Counted from the stretch's first letter, positions 34,777 to 48,627 are shown. The stretch is 64,000 bases of DNA from JAVBNT01 sp031551355 (GCA_031551355.1 JAVBNT010000036.1:1-64000); one strand, 5' to 3'. Numbers and translations are program-made. The notes: generated by a model from the sequence alone, not told the origin.

Positions 34777-35349
34777 TTATTTTACAAATAATTTTTTAAG
34801 TCGGAGATATATCCTTTTAGCTTGTCCTATAAGTTGAAAACATATCCCCATAGCCGCCGCGATAGAAAGGATGGTAAAGGGCAGTATTACTATTGGGAAT
34901 ACCCATATACCCGTTCCTGCTTCCATAACAATTTGTCCCGACGGCTCTATAAAAATCTCGTGTCTTTGTCCCGTTTTTAATTTATATTTTTCAAAATCGT
35001 CGTGCGGGCCAAAAAATATGCTGCCGCTTCTGATTTGTTTTTCCGGCAGTTTTCCCTGGCTTAAGCTGTATTCAAACGTAACTTTTGTAACTTCGCCGTT
35101 ATCTGTAATCTCTTTTATATGTTCTTTTTTCACAGAAGTAACGACAGCGTCGGCTCTGGAAAGGGAACGGTCATAACATGTGTTTGAATAAAAAGCTTTC
35201 CAGGCATTAATAGTAACAATAATAAATATCAATGATATGCATAAGTTTAAGATTGGATTGAGCTGCTCATTGGCCGGTGAAGACGGAGTGAACTCTGTCT
35301 TTTTTGATATTTCGTTAATTTCTTTCGGCGTTTCTGATGTTCCTGACAC
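34777..35349 (-). CDS. DUF3592-like membrane protein
   Basis: 190 residues with a polar N-terminus, a transmembrane helix near 30-50 (PILNLCISLIFIIVTINAWKAF), an extracytoplasmic beta-rich domain (ADAVVTSVKKEHIKE...VTFEYS...SIFFGPHDDFEKYKLKTGQRHEIFIEPSG) and a second helix near 145-170. This is the layout of DUF3592. The function of the family is unknown. It is 69 bp upstream of the ModE-like gene on the same strand and may share its transcript. Confidence 0.7.
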   Translation of the reverse strand: MSGTSETPKEINEISKKTEFTPSSPANEQLNPILNLCISLIFIIVTINAWKAFYSNTCYDRSLSRADAVVTSVKKEHIKEITDNGEVTKVTFEYSLSQGKLPEKQIRSGSIFFGPHDDFEKYKLKTGQRHEIFIEPSGQIVMEAGTGIWVFPIVILPFTILSIAAAMGICFQLIGQAKRIYLRLKKLFVK

Positions 35350-35633
35350 TTTAACCTCAATTTTTTCTGGCGTTTTTATTATAGCGTTTGCTCATAACAA
35401 TTGTAAATATTTAGTGGCTGTTGAGCATCAACATTTTATGAAGGATTGCCAATTTATTACCGCTTATTTTTACTGCAGTTCGGAAAATTATCCGAAAACT
35501 CTAAAATAATTGTATATTTTAGAGGAATTTGCTATTTTTTGACAAAATTATTTTTTCGAATCAATTTGCCCAGCGGTTGGGATTTGCATATTTGCCTGTT
35601 TTTAAATTATTTATATTTAAGGAGAATTTATCA

Positions 35634-36083
35634 ATGTTCAAAGTTTTATTGCCTCTTATATCTCTGGTTTTTGTTGTCTGCTTAATGGGATGTTCCGATT
35701 CTAATTCCGCTTCACAAAATGTCAATCTTCCCTCAAATATGAAAATGAAGTCCGGTGATTTAAATGTGACCATGCAGATCGATGTCTGCGCCAAGAATCA
35801 GGATACGGTTGACGGATTTTTAGCCGATGTAATAAAAGAAATGCCTAAAATTCTGGAAACAGCCCCTAAAACCGTAAAATTTATTCATGTGGACGGATAT
35901 ATGGATTCTCCGAATATGACCGGTGAAGTGAAAAACTCAAAAGCCATTACCGTAACGATAAAAAGAGAGTATGCGGCAACAGTGGACTGGTCCGGAGTAG
36001 GGGTAAATAATTTGGAAGACGTTTGCAAAAAGGGTGAGGGAAAATTGTTTGTGAACGCCGGATTAAAGGAGACTGATAGATAA
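35634..36083 (+). CDS. Small lipoprotein of unknown function
   Basis: 149 residues from ATG 35634 behind AAGGAG; the open frame extends upstream without support. The signal peptide ends in a lipobox LMGC (Cys20). The mature part of about 130 residues has a ferredoxin-like alternation (KMKSGDLNVTMQIDVCAKNQD ... AITVTIKREYAATVDWSGVGV) with no motif that I recognise. Likely anchored to the membrane. Confidence 0.75.
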   Translation: MFKVLLPLISLVFVVCLMGCSDSNSASQNVNLPSNMKMKSGDLNVTMQIDVCAKNQDTVDGFLADVIKEMPKILETAPKTVKFIHVDGYMDSPNMTGEVKNSKAITVTIKREYAATVDWSGVGVNNLEDVCKKGEGKLFVNAGLKETDR

Positions 36084-36211
36084 CATACGCAGCAATCATA
36101 ATTCTTTGGATTGATTTATAATGAAATGGTTAAAATGTTGAAAAATTATGCTAAATTGTATATAATGGATAGCAATTTACTTTAATTATATGTATTATGG
36201 AGGATTTTGTT

Positions 36212-37504
36212 TTGGAGCCGCATGTGCCTATACCGATAGAGAATAATGGCGTTATTTTTGTGATTTTGCTGATATGTGTCTGTGCCGTGGCCTTTTTTTC
36301 AAGCTCCGAAGCAGCATTGATTGCGGTGAACAGGATAAGGCTTAAGAATCTGGTGGAGAAGGGCAATAAAAATGCCCAGGCCGCGGAAAAGGTTGTTTCC
36401 AACCATGACAAGCTTTTTGCGACGATACTTGCGACTGAAAATATGTTTATTATTTTTGCCTCTTCCCTGGCCGGTGTGTTGGCAGTGAATTTGCTTGGAA
36501 AAAACGGTCTGGCAATATCGACTATTGTTATGACTATTTTTATTGTTATTTTCGGAGAAATAACCCCGAAAACATTTGCCGCTCAAAATGCCCTTAAAAT
36601 ATCGCTGATTGTTGCCAGGCCTATTGGTATTATAATCAATCTTCTTTCGCCGATAATCTCTATTTTGGCATTTATTTCCAAATCAATTATCAAGCTTTTG
36701 GGCGGAAATCCCAGTTCAAATCCGTATATTCTTACGGAAGATGAGATTAGAATGGTCATTAATGACGGTGCCAAAGAAGGCGTTCTTGCCAATACCGAAA
36801 AGCAAATGATCGAAGGTATCTTCGAATTTTCCAAAACTTCTGCCGGTGAAATAATGGTTCCCAGGGTTGATATGGCTACTCTGCCACACACGTCGACGCT
36901 TGTGGATGCTATTAAGGTCATTAATGAAACAGGGCATTCCAGGCTGCCGGTGAGACAGGACTCGGCTGATAATATTATTGGCGTTGTTTATGCCAAGGAT
37001 ATATTGAAAAAATATCAGGAAGATCTTAATTCCATCTGTGTCGCCGATATTCTGCGCGAATGCCATTTTGCTCCTGAAAGTCAGAGTATTGTAACTTTGT
37101 TTGCTGAATTGCGTGAGAAAAAAGCCAGTATTGCCATTATCGTCGATGAGTTTGGCGGTACTGCCGGCCTTATTTCCATTGAGACGCTTATTGAGGAAAT
37201 TGTCGGTGATATTGATGACGAGTTTGATACGCCGCAGGCTGATTTTGAAAAAGTCGGTGAGGATGAGTATATCGTCAATGCTAAAATGGCTATTTATGAC
37301 TTAAAAGAGTTGCTGGGAATAGAAGTGCCTGACGGCGATTATCAGACCGTAGGCGGTTTTGTGATCAGTCTTATCGAGAGTATCCCTTCACGAGGCGATA
37401 TTGCCGAGTATTCTTCCTATGAATTTATAGTTGAGAGTACTGAGGCATACCGCCTGTCAAAAATAAGGATCAGGCCCGGAAAGCATAAGAAAAAAGTTGC
37501 CTGA
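36212..37504 (+). CDS. CNNM/CorC/HlyC-type membrane protein (DUF21, two CBS, transporter-associated domain)
   Basis: 430 residues from TTG 36212; GGAGG lies 8 bases upstream, and the ATG at 36197 overlaps that site. Residues about 10-190 are a DUF21 membrane domain (FSSSEAALIAVNRIRLKNLVEKGN). Two CBS repeats follow (VPRVDMATLP..., ADILRECHFAPESQSIVTLF). The C-terminus is the CorC_HlyC domain ending in VGGFVISLIESIPSRGD. The family is linked to Mg or Co efflux and acid/metal resistance; transport direction is not shown here. It lies 55 bp before the RNase gene and may be cotranscribed with it. Confidence 0.93.
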   Translation: MEPHVPIPIENNGVIFVILLICVCAVAFFSSSEAALIAVNRIRLKNLVEKGNKNAQAAEKVVSNHDKLFATILATENMFIIFASSLAGVLAVNLLGKNGLAISTIVMTIFIVIFGEITPKTFAAQNALKISLIVARPIGIIINLLSPIISILAFISKSIIKLLGGNPSSNPYILTEDEIRMVINDGAKEGVLANTEKQMIEGIFEFSKTSAGEIMVPRVDMATLPHTSTLVDAIKVINETGHSRLPVRQDSADNIIGVVYAKDILKKYQEDLNSICVADILRECHFAPESQSIVTLFAELREKKASIAIIVDEFGGTAGLISIETLIEEIVGDIDDEFDTPQADFEKVGEDEYIVNAKMAIYDLKELLGIEVPDGDYQTVGGFVISLIESIPSRGDIAEYSSYEFIVESTEAYRLSKIRIRPGKHKKKVA

Positions 37505-37559
37505 TTTGTGTTTTGTATTATATTTTTTGATTGCTTATCCCGTTTAGGAGTAAATTTTA

Positions 37560-39566
37560 GTGAGTTTAGTATTACAGGAAGGTTTTTTGATTGAAATTTA
37601 CCATAATAAGCAGATAATTTGTGCTTATTGTTTCGGTCAGCATAACTCTGTCCTTCAATGTATAACTGAAGAAGGCAGGGAGATAAAGCTTCCCAGAGAC
37701 AAGGTTTTGTCGGCTTTCAGGTGTGATGAGCTGAAAAACGGAAGCAGGGATGAAATAAAAAAATATCTTGTTTCTCTTTCCCGTGAAAGGGATGTTATCA
37801 AGCAGGCTATCCCGATAAGGGAGCTTTGGGAGTTTTCGCTGCTGGAGCGTGATTCATACACAGTAAAGGATCTCGCTTCTTTTTATTTCGGTGATTCATG
37901 CTCTGAAGACGAATTTTCTGCCATGCGCCGCCTGTTGCTTGCCGATCATCTTTATTTCAAAAGGAAAGATGATCTTTTTTTTCCGCAGAGTGCGGAATAT
38001 GTTGAATCGTTAATACACAAAATGGATGTTGAAAAAGACCGTAAGGATAAAAATGAGCGCCTTGCGGATTATTTCCGGAAAGTTATGTCGGGAATTATAC
38101 CGCCGATGACACCGGAAGTAGAGGATATTATTCCGTCACTGATAGATGTCGCCGTAAAGAAGAGTGACTCGCAGAAATATAAGGAAACAATGTCTGTTTT
38201 TCAGCTTTCCGGGATTACTTCAAACAGAGCGGCATTTGATATTCTTGTTAAGGTAGGAATTTTTTCCGCAGATGAAAATTTGCTGCTTAGATATTATGAG
38301 GTGGAGACAGAGTTCCCTGACGATGTGACGGATGAGTGCCGGCGTGTCATTACCGCTGATTCTTCCGCCTCTTATGACGGTTACGACGACTTTACAAATT
38401 TGAATGTCATAAGCATAGACGATGAATATACCAAAGATGTCGATGATGCCATCAATGTTGAAAAAGTTGGTGATAATTATCACGTTGCCGTCCATATAGC
38501 CGATATCAGCCGTCTGGTCAGAAAGGATTCGCTGATAGATATTGAGGCGAAAAAGAGGGGCACGTCAATATATTTGCCTGATTTGACGATTAATATGCTT
38601 CCCCCTGCTCTGCCGGAGGATAAAGCCGGTCTGGTAGCAGGTCAGGGAAGGTGTGCTATGTCCTTTTGTTTTGTCCTTGACCCTCAGGCAAATTTACTCG
38701 ATTTTTCGATAAAAAAGAGCATTATAAAAGTTTCGCACCGTTACCGCTATGATGATGGTGAAGAGCTTTTGGCGAAGGATAGTGATGTTGCCACACTTTA
38801 TGCCCTGGCTTCAATGCTGCTTAAAAAGAGATTGGAGAAAGGGGCTGTTTATGCGCCTTTCCCTAGGGTGGTAGTTCATGTGTCGGATGGGCTTCCGGTT
38901 ATTAAAAAAGATCTTCCTACAGCTCCTCTGCAAATTCTGGTTTCCGAATTTATGATACTTGCCAATTCCTGTTTGGGAGAATATTGTTTTAGGAATAATA
39001 TTCCGGCATTTTTTAGAAATCAGGAGACTCCCAAGGAAAAGGTTCCCGAAGATATGGACCTTGCCAGTATGTATAATCTGCATCAAATCAGGAAATATTT
39101 AAAAAAAGTCTGTATTTCCACGGAGTCGCATGGTCATTATGCTTTGGGGATATCCCATTACGTACAGGCTACTTCCCCGCTCAGAAGGTATATGGATCTC
39201 GTGATGCAGCGTCAGGTGAAGCATTTTATAGATACCGGCAAGCCTCTTTATACGGTTAATGATCTCGGCGAGCTCATTCTGGAGCTTGATTTGGCTCGCA
39301 GTACTGCCGAGCATATAGAAAGAAAATCAAAGCATTACTGGATTTTGAAATATCTTGAGCAGCTTGGAAGAACTGAGCAGAGAGCTATTGTTTTGCGGCT
39401 GACTTCGAGAGGCATTCATGTCCAGCTCTGTGATTTGTTATTAGAGGCCGAGGTCCCCAGGCCTCATAATGTGGATTTACATCCGGGAATGTATATTTAT
39501 GTCATGCCTGAAATCGTCTGGCCGTATGATTATGAGGTAAAGCTAACTTTTTCCGGCATCGAATAA
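37560..39566 (+). CDS. Ribonuclease II/R family exoribonuclease
   Basis: 668 residues. The RNB catalytic centre is clear: SIDDEYTKDVDDAINVE, with the acidic residues that bind Mg, and HVAVHIADISRLVRKDS. A YVQATSPLRRYMDLVMQRQ motif follows, and the C-terminal 75 residues look like an S1-type RNA-binding domain. The size is nearer to RNase II than to the larger RNase R. It degrades RNA from the 3' end in the cytoplasm. GTG 37560 is supported by AGGAG. It has no obvious metabolic link with the CorC-like gene before it. Confidence 0.92.
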   Translation: MSLVLQEGFLIEIYHNKQIICAYCFGQHNSVLQCITEEGREIKLPRDKVLSAFRCDELKNGSRDEIKKYLVSLSRERDVIKQAIPIRELWEFSLLERDSYTVKDLASFYFGDSCSEDEFSAMRRLLLADHLYFKRKDDLFFPQSAEYVESLIHKMDVEKDRKDKNERLADYFRKVMSGIIPPMTPEVEDIIPSLIDVAVKKSDSQKYKETMSVFQLSGITSNRAAFDILVKVGIFSADENLLLRYYEVETEFPDDVTDECRRVITADSSASYDGYDDFTNLNVISIDDEYTKDVDDAINVEKVGDNYHVAVHIADISRLVRKDSLIDIEAKKRGTSIYLPDLTINMLPPALPEDKAGLVAGQGRCAMSFCFVLDPQANLLDFSIKKSIIKVSHRYRYDDGEELLAKDSDVATLYALASMLLKKRLEKGAVYAPFPRVVVHVSDGLPVIKKDLPTAPLQILVSEFMILANSCLGEYCFRNNIPAFFRNQETPKEKVPEDMDLASMYNLHQIRKYLKKVCISTESHGHYALGISHYVQATSPLRRYMDLVMQRQVKHFIDTGKPLYTVNDLGELILELDLARSTAEHIERKSKHYWILKYLEQLGRTEQRAIVLRLTSRGIHVQLCDLLLEAEVPRPHNVDLHPGMYIYVMPEIVWPYDYEVKLTFSGIE

Positions 39567-39574
39567 ATCAATTC

Positions 39575-39951
39575 AAAAAGGCGAATCTGCGTCGTCGCAG
39601 TGAATTTCTCTCGCTCAACGTAGTGAACCTACGCCTCGTTCGTAGAAATTCCCTTTGCCTTAGCATCTCCACCTTTTTGAATTGATTTTATTTTTAATGA
39701 ATTCCCCTCCTTTGGAGGGGTGTCGCGAAGCGACGGGGTGGTTTCCGCGTGGACAGCCCGGATATTCTCTCTGAATTCTACGCATCGCTCGTCGAAATCC
39801 GGTTTTCCTTAGATTTTCCGCCGGTTTCAATTGATTTATTTTTTTAACGAATTATCTTCACATCTCCGCCTTTTTGAATTGATTTGGATTTTAATTTTGA
39901 TAAATTCCCCTCCTTTGGAGGGGTGTTGCGAAGCGACGGGGTGGTTTAGGC
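39575..39951. repeat. 405-bp gap with two copies of a 41-bp repeat and inverted A-rich units
   Basis: CCCCTCCTTTGGAGGGGTG followed by TCGCGAAGCGACGGGGTGGTTT occurs at 39704-39744 and, with one change, at 39907-39947. Each copy is two adjoining hairpins (CCCCTCC/GGAGGGG and TCGCGAAGCGA). Inverted copies of a TTTTTGAATTGATTT unit are at about 39573, 39675 and 39871. No gene is seen. Confidence 0.8.
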
Positions 39952-39971
39952 AAATGCGGCAGTATATTTTA

Positions 39972-40707
39972 TCATCCCTTTGGCCTCTCCAGAATCTTCA
40001 AGTAATCAGTAACTTCCAGGACTTTTTTGTTGGCCGAGGATGTTATGATAAAGGTATACTCGCCCGGCGGGTTCTTCACGCCGTCGGTATATCCGTTCCA
40101 CGAGAAAAAGCCTACTTCGTTTTTGGTTTTGCGCACGATAGCATCTGAACCCCAATCGTACCTGAGATTGCCGGCTGAGTCATATACCTTGCAGTAAAGT
40201 TTCTCGCCTTGCATATTCTTGCAGAGAACGTTAATTTTGTGACAATAGTAACCTTTTGAATTGTAATGAGTCTCGTAAGACTTGAATGAAAACTCTGCGG
40301 GAGGCGCAGTGTGCTTTATGTTATACGGCCAGCTCCAGGTTTCCATCCCTGCAACGTGTACCAGCAGTTTAAAGGTGTAGTCCCGCTTGCATAATTGGAA
40401 AAGTCTATACTATAATTCCGTTTTATCGCCTGATTGGCGGGGACTCTCTCCGGACTCCAGGACAGAAGTTCTGTTCCGCTGGAATTAAGAAGCTTGGCAT
40501 AAACACTCACTGCCAGGTTGCCCTGCATATTTTTAACCGTAAAGCCCATCCAATACTTCCCATCCTTATTGTAAGGCTCATGTTTTGCTACTTTTGCATA
40601 CTGCGATGAATCTATGGCCATAACAGGCGGTATTGTCAGCAGCATTATTGTTGTTGTCAGCACCGGCATTATTAAAAAAAGTGCGTTAGTATTTTAGTTT
40701 TTTTCAA
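39972..40707 (-). pseudogene. Secreted tandem-domain protein disrupted by two single-base frameshifts
   Basis: A GAGGAG site precedes TTG 40707, which begins a signal peptide (LKKTKILTHFF) but runs to a stop after a T7 run. One more T would join it to MPVLTTTIMLLTIPPVMA and a 100-residue domain. That domain's frame ends soon after CWYTLQG at a GGG run; one more G would join it to METWSWPYNIKHTAPP and a second domain. Both domains share a KNMQG motif (VKNMQGNLAVSVYAKLL and CKNMQGEKLYCKVYD), so they are tandem copies. The function is unknown. Two losses in short homopolymers suggest decay, sequencing error or slippage. Confidence 0.7.
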
Positions 40708-40828
40708 AATAATTCTCCTCTTCGTTTTGAACAGCTCTATAAATATTCGTGGGATTTTCAAAATATCATACAAAATTGTTCCGAAATTTCGCGTAAATTT
40801 GATTTGAAAAAAATATTTGAAGAATGTA

Positions 40829-40857
40829 TTGACATTGTATTTTCTTTTTGATATCAT
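40829..40857 (+). promoter_or_regulatory. Sigma70-type promoter of rpoBC
   Basis: TTGACA (40829-40834), a 17-bp spacer and TATCAT (40852-40857). It leaves a leader of about 145 bases before rpoB. Confidence 0.8.
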
Positions 40858-40943
40858 AATGTGACTTGTAAATTAGTTGGTGGGATGTGACGTACAATTA
40901 TTCAGTATAAAGCATTCTTTTTTAAAAAATAGATGTTAAAGCG

Positions 40944-40979
40944 AGGCCCTTAATTTGAAGGGCCTGGCTTTTTTGTATT
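40944..40979 (+). terminator. Leader terminator / attenuator before rpoB
   Basis: AGGCCCTT pairs perfectly with AAGGGCCT around AATTTG, followed by GGCTTTTTTG. It lies inside the rpoB leader between the promoter and the ribosome binding site at about 40998, so it would stop part of the transcription of rpoBC unless read through. Confidence 0.75.
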
Positions 40980-41009
40980 TTTAAGTGAGGGTGCGCAGGA
41001 GGTTGCCGT

Positions 41010-44750
<3,741 letters not shown>

Positions 44751-44800
44751 TCGAACTTAATCAGCTTCGCCCTTCGGGCGTCCCTAAGGAGGAACCATTC

Positions 44801-47800
44801 GTGATTGATGTAAATAATTTTGAGGCTATGAAAATCGGCCTTGCTTCTCCTGAACAGATAAGACAATGGTCTTACGGTGAAGTAAAAAAACCGGAAACAA
44901 TAAATTACAGAACCCTTAAACCTGAAAGAGACGGATTGTTTTGTGAAAAAATCTTCGGCCCTATTAAGGATTGGGAATGTCATTGCGGTAAATACAAAAG
45001 AATCCGCTTCAAGGGTATAATATGCGATAAGTGCGGCGTTGAAGTTACGCGCTCAAAGGTGAGAAGAGACCGTATCGGGCACATTGAACTTGCAAGTCCT
45101 GTTTCGCATATATGGTATTTCAAGGGAGTTCCTACAAGAATCGGCCTTTTACTCGATATGTCGCCGAGAACTCTTGAGAAGATCATCTATTTTGCTGCTT
45201 ATGTCGTAACCAATCCCGGCGATACCCCGCTTTTGACAAAACAGCTTTTGACGGAAATGGAGTACCGTGACGCCAGGGAAAAATACGGACAGTCATTCCG
45301 TGCCGGAATGGGTGCCGAGGCGATCAAAGAGCTGTTGGAAGGTGTCAAACTGGAAGAGCTTTATGCAAAGCTTCGTGAGGAAGTTAAAACTCTCCAGGGG
45401 CAGAAAAAAAGCAAGGCCATTAAACGCCTTGATGTCGTTGAGGCCTTCAGAAAATCGGGAAATAAACCGATTTGGATGGTTCTTGATGTCATACCTGTGA
45501 TTCCTCCGGAACTGCGTCCGATGGTTCAGCTTGACGGCGGCCGGTTTGCCACTTCGGATCTTAATGATCTTTACAGACGCGTTATTAATAGAAACAACCG
45601 TTTGAAAAGACTGCTTGATCTCGGTGCACCCGATATTATCGTTAAAAATGAAAAAAGAATGCTTCAGGAAGCTGTTGACGCTTTGATCGACAACGGCAGA
45701 AGAGGCCGTCCCGTTACCGGTCCCAATAACCGCCCGCTGAAATCCCTTTCCGATATGTTGAAAGGTAAGCAGGGACGTTTCAGACAGAATCTTCTCGGGA
45801 AACGCGTTGACTATTCGGGCCGTTCCGTTATCGTTGTCGGTCCGTATCTGAAACTTCACCAGTGCGGTTTGCCGAAAGAGATGGCGCTTGAGCTTTTCAA
45901 ACCTTTTGTAATGAAAAAGCTTGTGGATAAAGGACTTGTCCACAATATTAAAAGTTCGAAAAAAATGGTCGAGAGGGTCCGCCCTGAAGTTTGGGACGTT
46001 CTTGAAGAAGTTATTAAGGATCATCCTGTGCTGCTGAACCGTGCCCCAACCCTGCACAGACTCGGTATCCAGGCTTTTGAGCCGGTGCTTGTTGAGGGTA
46101 AGGCCATTCAGATTCATCCGCTTGTATGTACCCCTTACAATGCTGACTTTGACGGCGATCAGATGGCGGTTCATCTGCCTTTGTCGGCGGGAGCCCAGGC
46201 GGAAGCACGTCTTTTGATGTTGTCGGCAAACAATATTTTGCTGCCGGCGTTCGGGGTGCCGGCTTGTACTCCTACTCAGGATATGGTTCTCGGATCTTAT
46301 TATTTGACTATTGACAAGCCTAATGCCAAAGGTGAAGGCAGATATTTCAGTAGCCAGGATGAGGCTATTATGGCTTATTATTCCGATGAAATTGAACTTC
46401 ATGCGATTATCAAAGTAAGAATGCCTTCCGGCAAAATGGAGCCGGTCGGTAAGGGTGAGATTGACAGGGGATATTTAGAAGAAACTACCGTTGGCAGGCT
46501 GATATTCAATCAGGCGATACCTAAGGATTACGGTATTCCGTATGTCAATGAAATCGTCGGCAAGAAACACCTTGCCAAACTGGTCCATGAGTGTCACCGT
46601 AATCACGGTAACTCGAAGACGGCATTCCTGCTTGATAATATTAAGACTCTTGGCTTCCAGTTTGCCACTAAATCGGGAACGACAATCGGTATAGATGATG
46701 TCCAGATTCCCCCGGAGAAAAAAGAGATACTCCAACAGGCTGATAATGAAGTTAATGAGACTGAAGATCAGTTTGCCGATGGTTTGATGACCGATGAAGA
46801 AAAATACAGGAAAATCATTTCCATCTGGAACAGGACCACAAATGAGGTCGAAGAGGCGATGATGAGATACCTCGACCGGCTCAATCCTATATATATGATG
46901 GCAACATCAGGTGCCAGAGGTAATCCGGCCCAGGTAAAACAGATTGCCGGTATGAGAGGACTTATGGCGGATCCGTCCGGGCGCATTATTCCTCTGCCGA
47001 TCCGCGCAAACTTGAAAGAGGGACTGTCGGTGCTTGAGTACTTTATTTCAACCCACGGTGCCAGAAAAGGTCTTGCCGATACGGCACTGCGAACAGCCGA
47101 CTCCGGTTATCTGACCAGAAGACTTGTTGATGTGGCTCAGGATATTATCGTCAGGGAAGATGACTGTTTCTCCACTGATTACGTCAATATGACTGATATC
47201 AGCGACGGATACGATTCTATCGTTAATCTCGGTGAAAGATGCCTTGGAAGAGTTCTCGCTGAAGATGTAATCGATCCCGAAACGGGAGAAGTTCTTATTC
47301 CGGCCGACAAGGAAGTTGACGAAGAAGAATCGGTTCTTATTGACAAGCTTGGAATTGCCGTATTAAAAGTCCGCTCTGTCCTTACTTGCAGAACGCGTCA
47401 TGGTGTCTGCCGCAAGTGTTACGGAAGGAACCTTGCCACCGGCAAAACGGTTGAGATTGGAGAGGCTGTCGGAACAATTGCCGCTCAGTCAATCGGTGAA
47501 CCGGGAACACAGTTGACGCTGAGAACGTTCCACTTGGGCGGTGTGGCTACCGAAGATATTATTCAGGGTTTGCCGAGAGTGGAAGAGCTGTTTGAGGCCC
47601 GTAAACCGAAACACTGTGCAGTAATCTCGGAAATTGACGGTACTCTTACTATTATGGACGACAAGACCATGCGCCGCCTGATAGTCCGTAATGATGAAGG
47701 TCAGGAAGCTATTTATTCGGTTCCTTTCAGTGCAAGGCTTAAAATGTTTAATAGCCGCAAGATTTCCGAGGGCGATTATGTTAAACAGGGAACACAGCTT

Positions 47801-48559
47801 ACCGAAGGTCCGAAGAATCCGCATGACGTTCTGAGAATTCAAGGTGTTGTCGAAGTTCAGAAATATATTGTTGATGAAATTCAGATTGTTTACCGTTCTC
47901 AGGGCGTGGATATCAATGATAAACACGTGGAAGTCATCGTCAGACAGATGCTGCGCAAGGTCAAAATTGAGGATTCCGGTGAGACGGATCTGCTGCCCGG
48001 CAGTCTTGTCGATACCTGGGATTTCGAGGAAGTTAACCAGAAAATTTTTGATGAGTTTGGTCCTGACGAAGAAAAAATTGCCAAATGCCGCAACGTCATT
48101 CTCGGTGTGACCAAAGCTTCGCTGGCAACTGAATCGTTCCTTTCGGCCGCATCCTTCCAGGAAACGACCAGGGTTCTTACTGAAGCCGCTATTAACGGCA
48201 AGATAGATCCTCTGCTTGGTCTGAAAGAAAATGTTATTATCGGTAAACTGATTCCGGCGGGAACAGGCATGCCGCGTTACCGTCAGGTCGAGCTTGAGGG
48301 AGCTATTCCTCCTCCGCAGGCTTCTGCATGGGGGCACGAGGTTAGAGAAGACGAGGATATGGGCATTGCCGAGGCTTTGCGCGAGATGACCGATTCCTAT
48401 GGGCTGCAGCAGTCTGCCCAGGTGCCCGAGGATACTGATATGGGAGTCGATGTTGAAGTGGCGGACGATACCGGAGAAGAGGAAATTGCCGATCTCGCGG
48501 GATTTGAGGTTTTTGAGGGTGATGAAGATGTGCCGCTTGATGTTGATACCGACATTTAA
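44801..48559 (+). CDS. rpoC: RNA polymerase beta' subunit
   Basis: 1252 residues. The N-terminal zinc site (CHCGKYKRIRFKGIICDKC), the catalytic NADFDGDQMAVHLP, the bridge-helix region and the second zinc motif (CRTRHGVCRKCYG) are intact. The C-terminus has an acidic tail (DDTGEEEIADLAGFEVFEGDEDVPLD). GTG 44801 follows AAGGAGG. A small hairpin (GCCCTTCGGGC) lies in the 50-bp gap after rpoB. The two genes are cotranscribed. Confidence 0.98.
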   Translation: MIDVNNFEAMKIGLASPEQIRQWSYGEVKKPETINYRTLKPERDGLFCEKIFGPIKDWECHCGKYKRIRFKGIICDKCGVEVTRSKVRRDRIGHIELASPVSHIWYFKGVPTRIGLLLDMSPRTLEKIIYFAAYVVTNPGDTPLLTKQLLTEMEYRDAREKYGQSFRAGMGAEAIKELLEGVKLEELYAKLREEVKTLQGQKKSKAIKRLDVVEAFRKSGNKPIWMVLDVIPVIPPELRPMVQLDGGRFATSDLNDLYRRVINRNNRLKRLLDLGAPDIIVKNEKRMLQEAVDALIDNGRRGRPVTGPNNRPLKSLSDMLKGKQGRFRQNLLGKRVDYSGRSVIVVGPYLKLHQCGLPKEMALELFKPFVMKKLVDKGLVHNIKSSKKMVERVRPEVWDVLEEVIKDHPVLLNRAPTLHRLGIQAFEPVLVEGKAIQIHPLVCTPYNADFDGDQMAVHLPLSAGAQAEARLLMLSANNILLPAFGVPACTPTQDMVLGSYYLTIDKPNAKGEGRYFSSQDEAIMAYYSDEIELHAIIKVRMPSGKMEPVGKGEIDRGYLEETTVGRLIFNQAIPKDYGIPYVNEIVGKKHLAKLVHECHRNHGNSKTAFLLDNIKTLGFQFATKSGTTIGIDDVQIPPEKKEILQQADNEVNETEDQFADGLMTDEEKYRKIISIWNRTTNEVEEAMMRYLDRLNPIYMMATSGARGNPAQVKQIAGMRGLMADPSGRIIPLPIRANLKEGLSVLEYFISTHGARKGLADTALRTADSGYLTRRLVDVAQDIIVREDDCFSTDYVNMTDISDGYDSIVNLGERCLGRVLAEDVIDPETGEVLIPADKEVDEEESVLIDKLGIAVLKVRSVLTCRTRHGVCRKCYGRNLATGKTVEIGEAVGTIAAQSIGEPGTQLTLRTFHLGGVATEDIIQGLPRVEELFEARKPKHCAVISEIDGTLTIMDDKTMRRLIVRNDEGQEAIYSVPFSARLKMFNSRKISEGDYVKQGTQLTEGPKNPHDVLRIQGVVEVQKYIVDEIQIVYRSQGVDINDKHVEVIVRQMLRKVKIEDSGETDLLPGSLVDTWDFEEVNQKIFDEFGPDEEKIAKCRNVILGVTKASLATESFLSAASFQETTRVLTEAAINGKIDPLLGLKENVIIGKLIPAGTGMPRYRQVELEGAIPPPQASAWGHEVREDEDMGIAEALREMTDSYGLQQSAQVPEDTDMGVDVEVADDTGEEEIADLAGFEVFEGDEDVPLDVDTDI

Positions 48560-48593
48560 CATCTAAGTCTGTAAGTAATAATATAATGTATAG

Positions 48594-48627
48594 AAACAGA
48601 CCTGTTTTTTTAGGCAGGTCTGTTTTT
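48594..48627 (+). terminator. Terminator of rpoBC
   Basis: AAACAGACCTG pairs with CAGGTCTGTTT around a TTTTTTTAGG loop and is followed by TT and then GTG. It lies 35 bp after rpoC and separates it from the zinc-ribbon paralogues. Confidence 0.8.

Noticed and set aside
45293..48562. Long leftward open frames inside rpoC (369 and 357 codons)
   Set aside because: They lie opposite strongly conserved rpoC sequence, have no binding site and give protein sequences without family features; they are shadow frames caused by codon bias.
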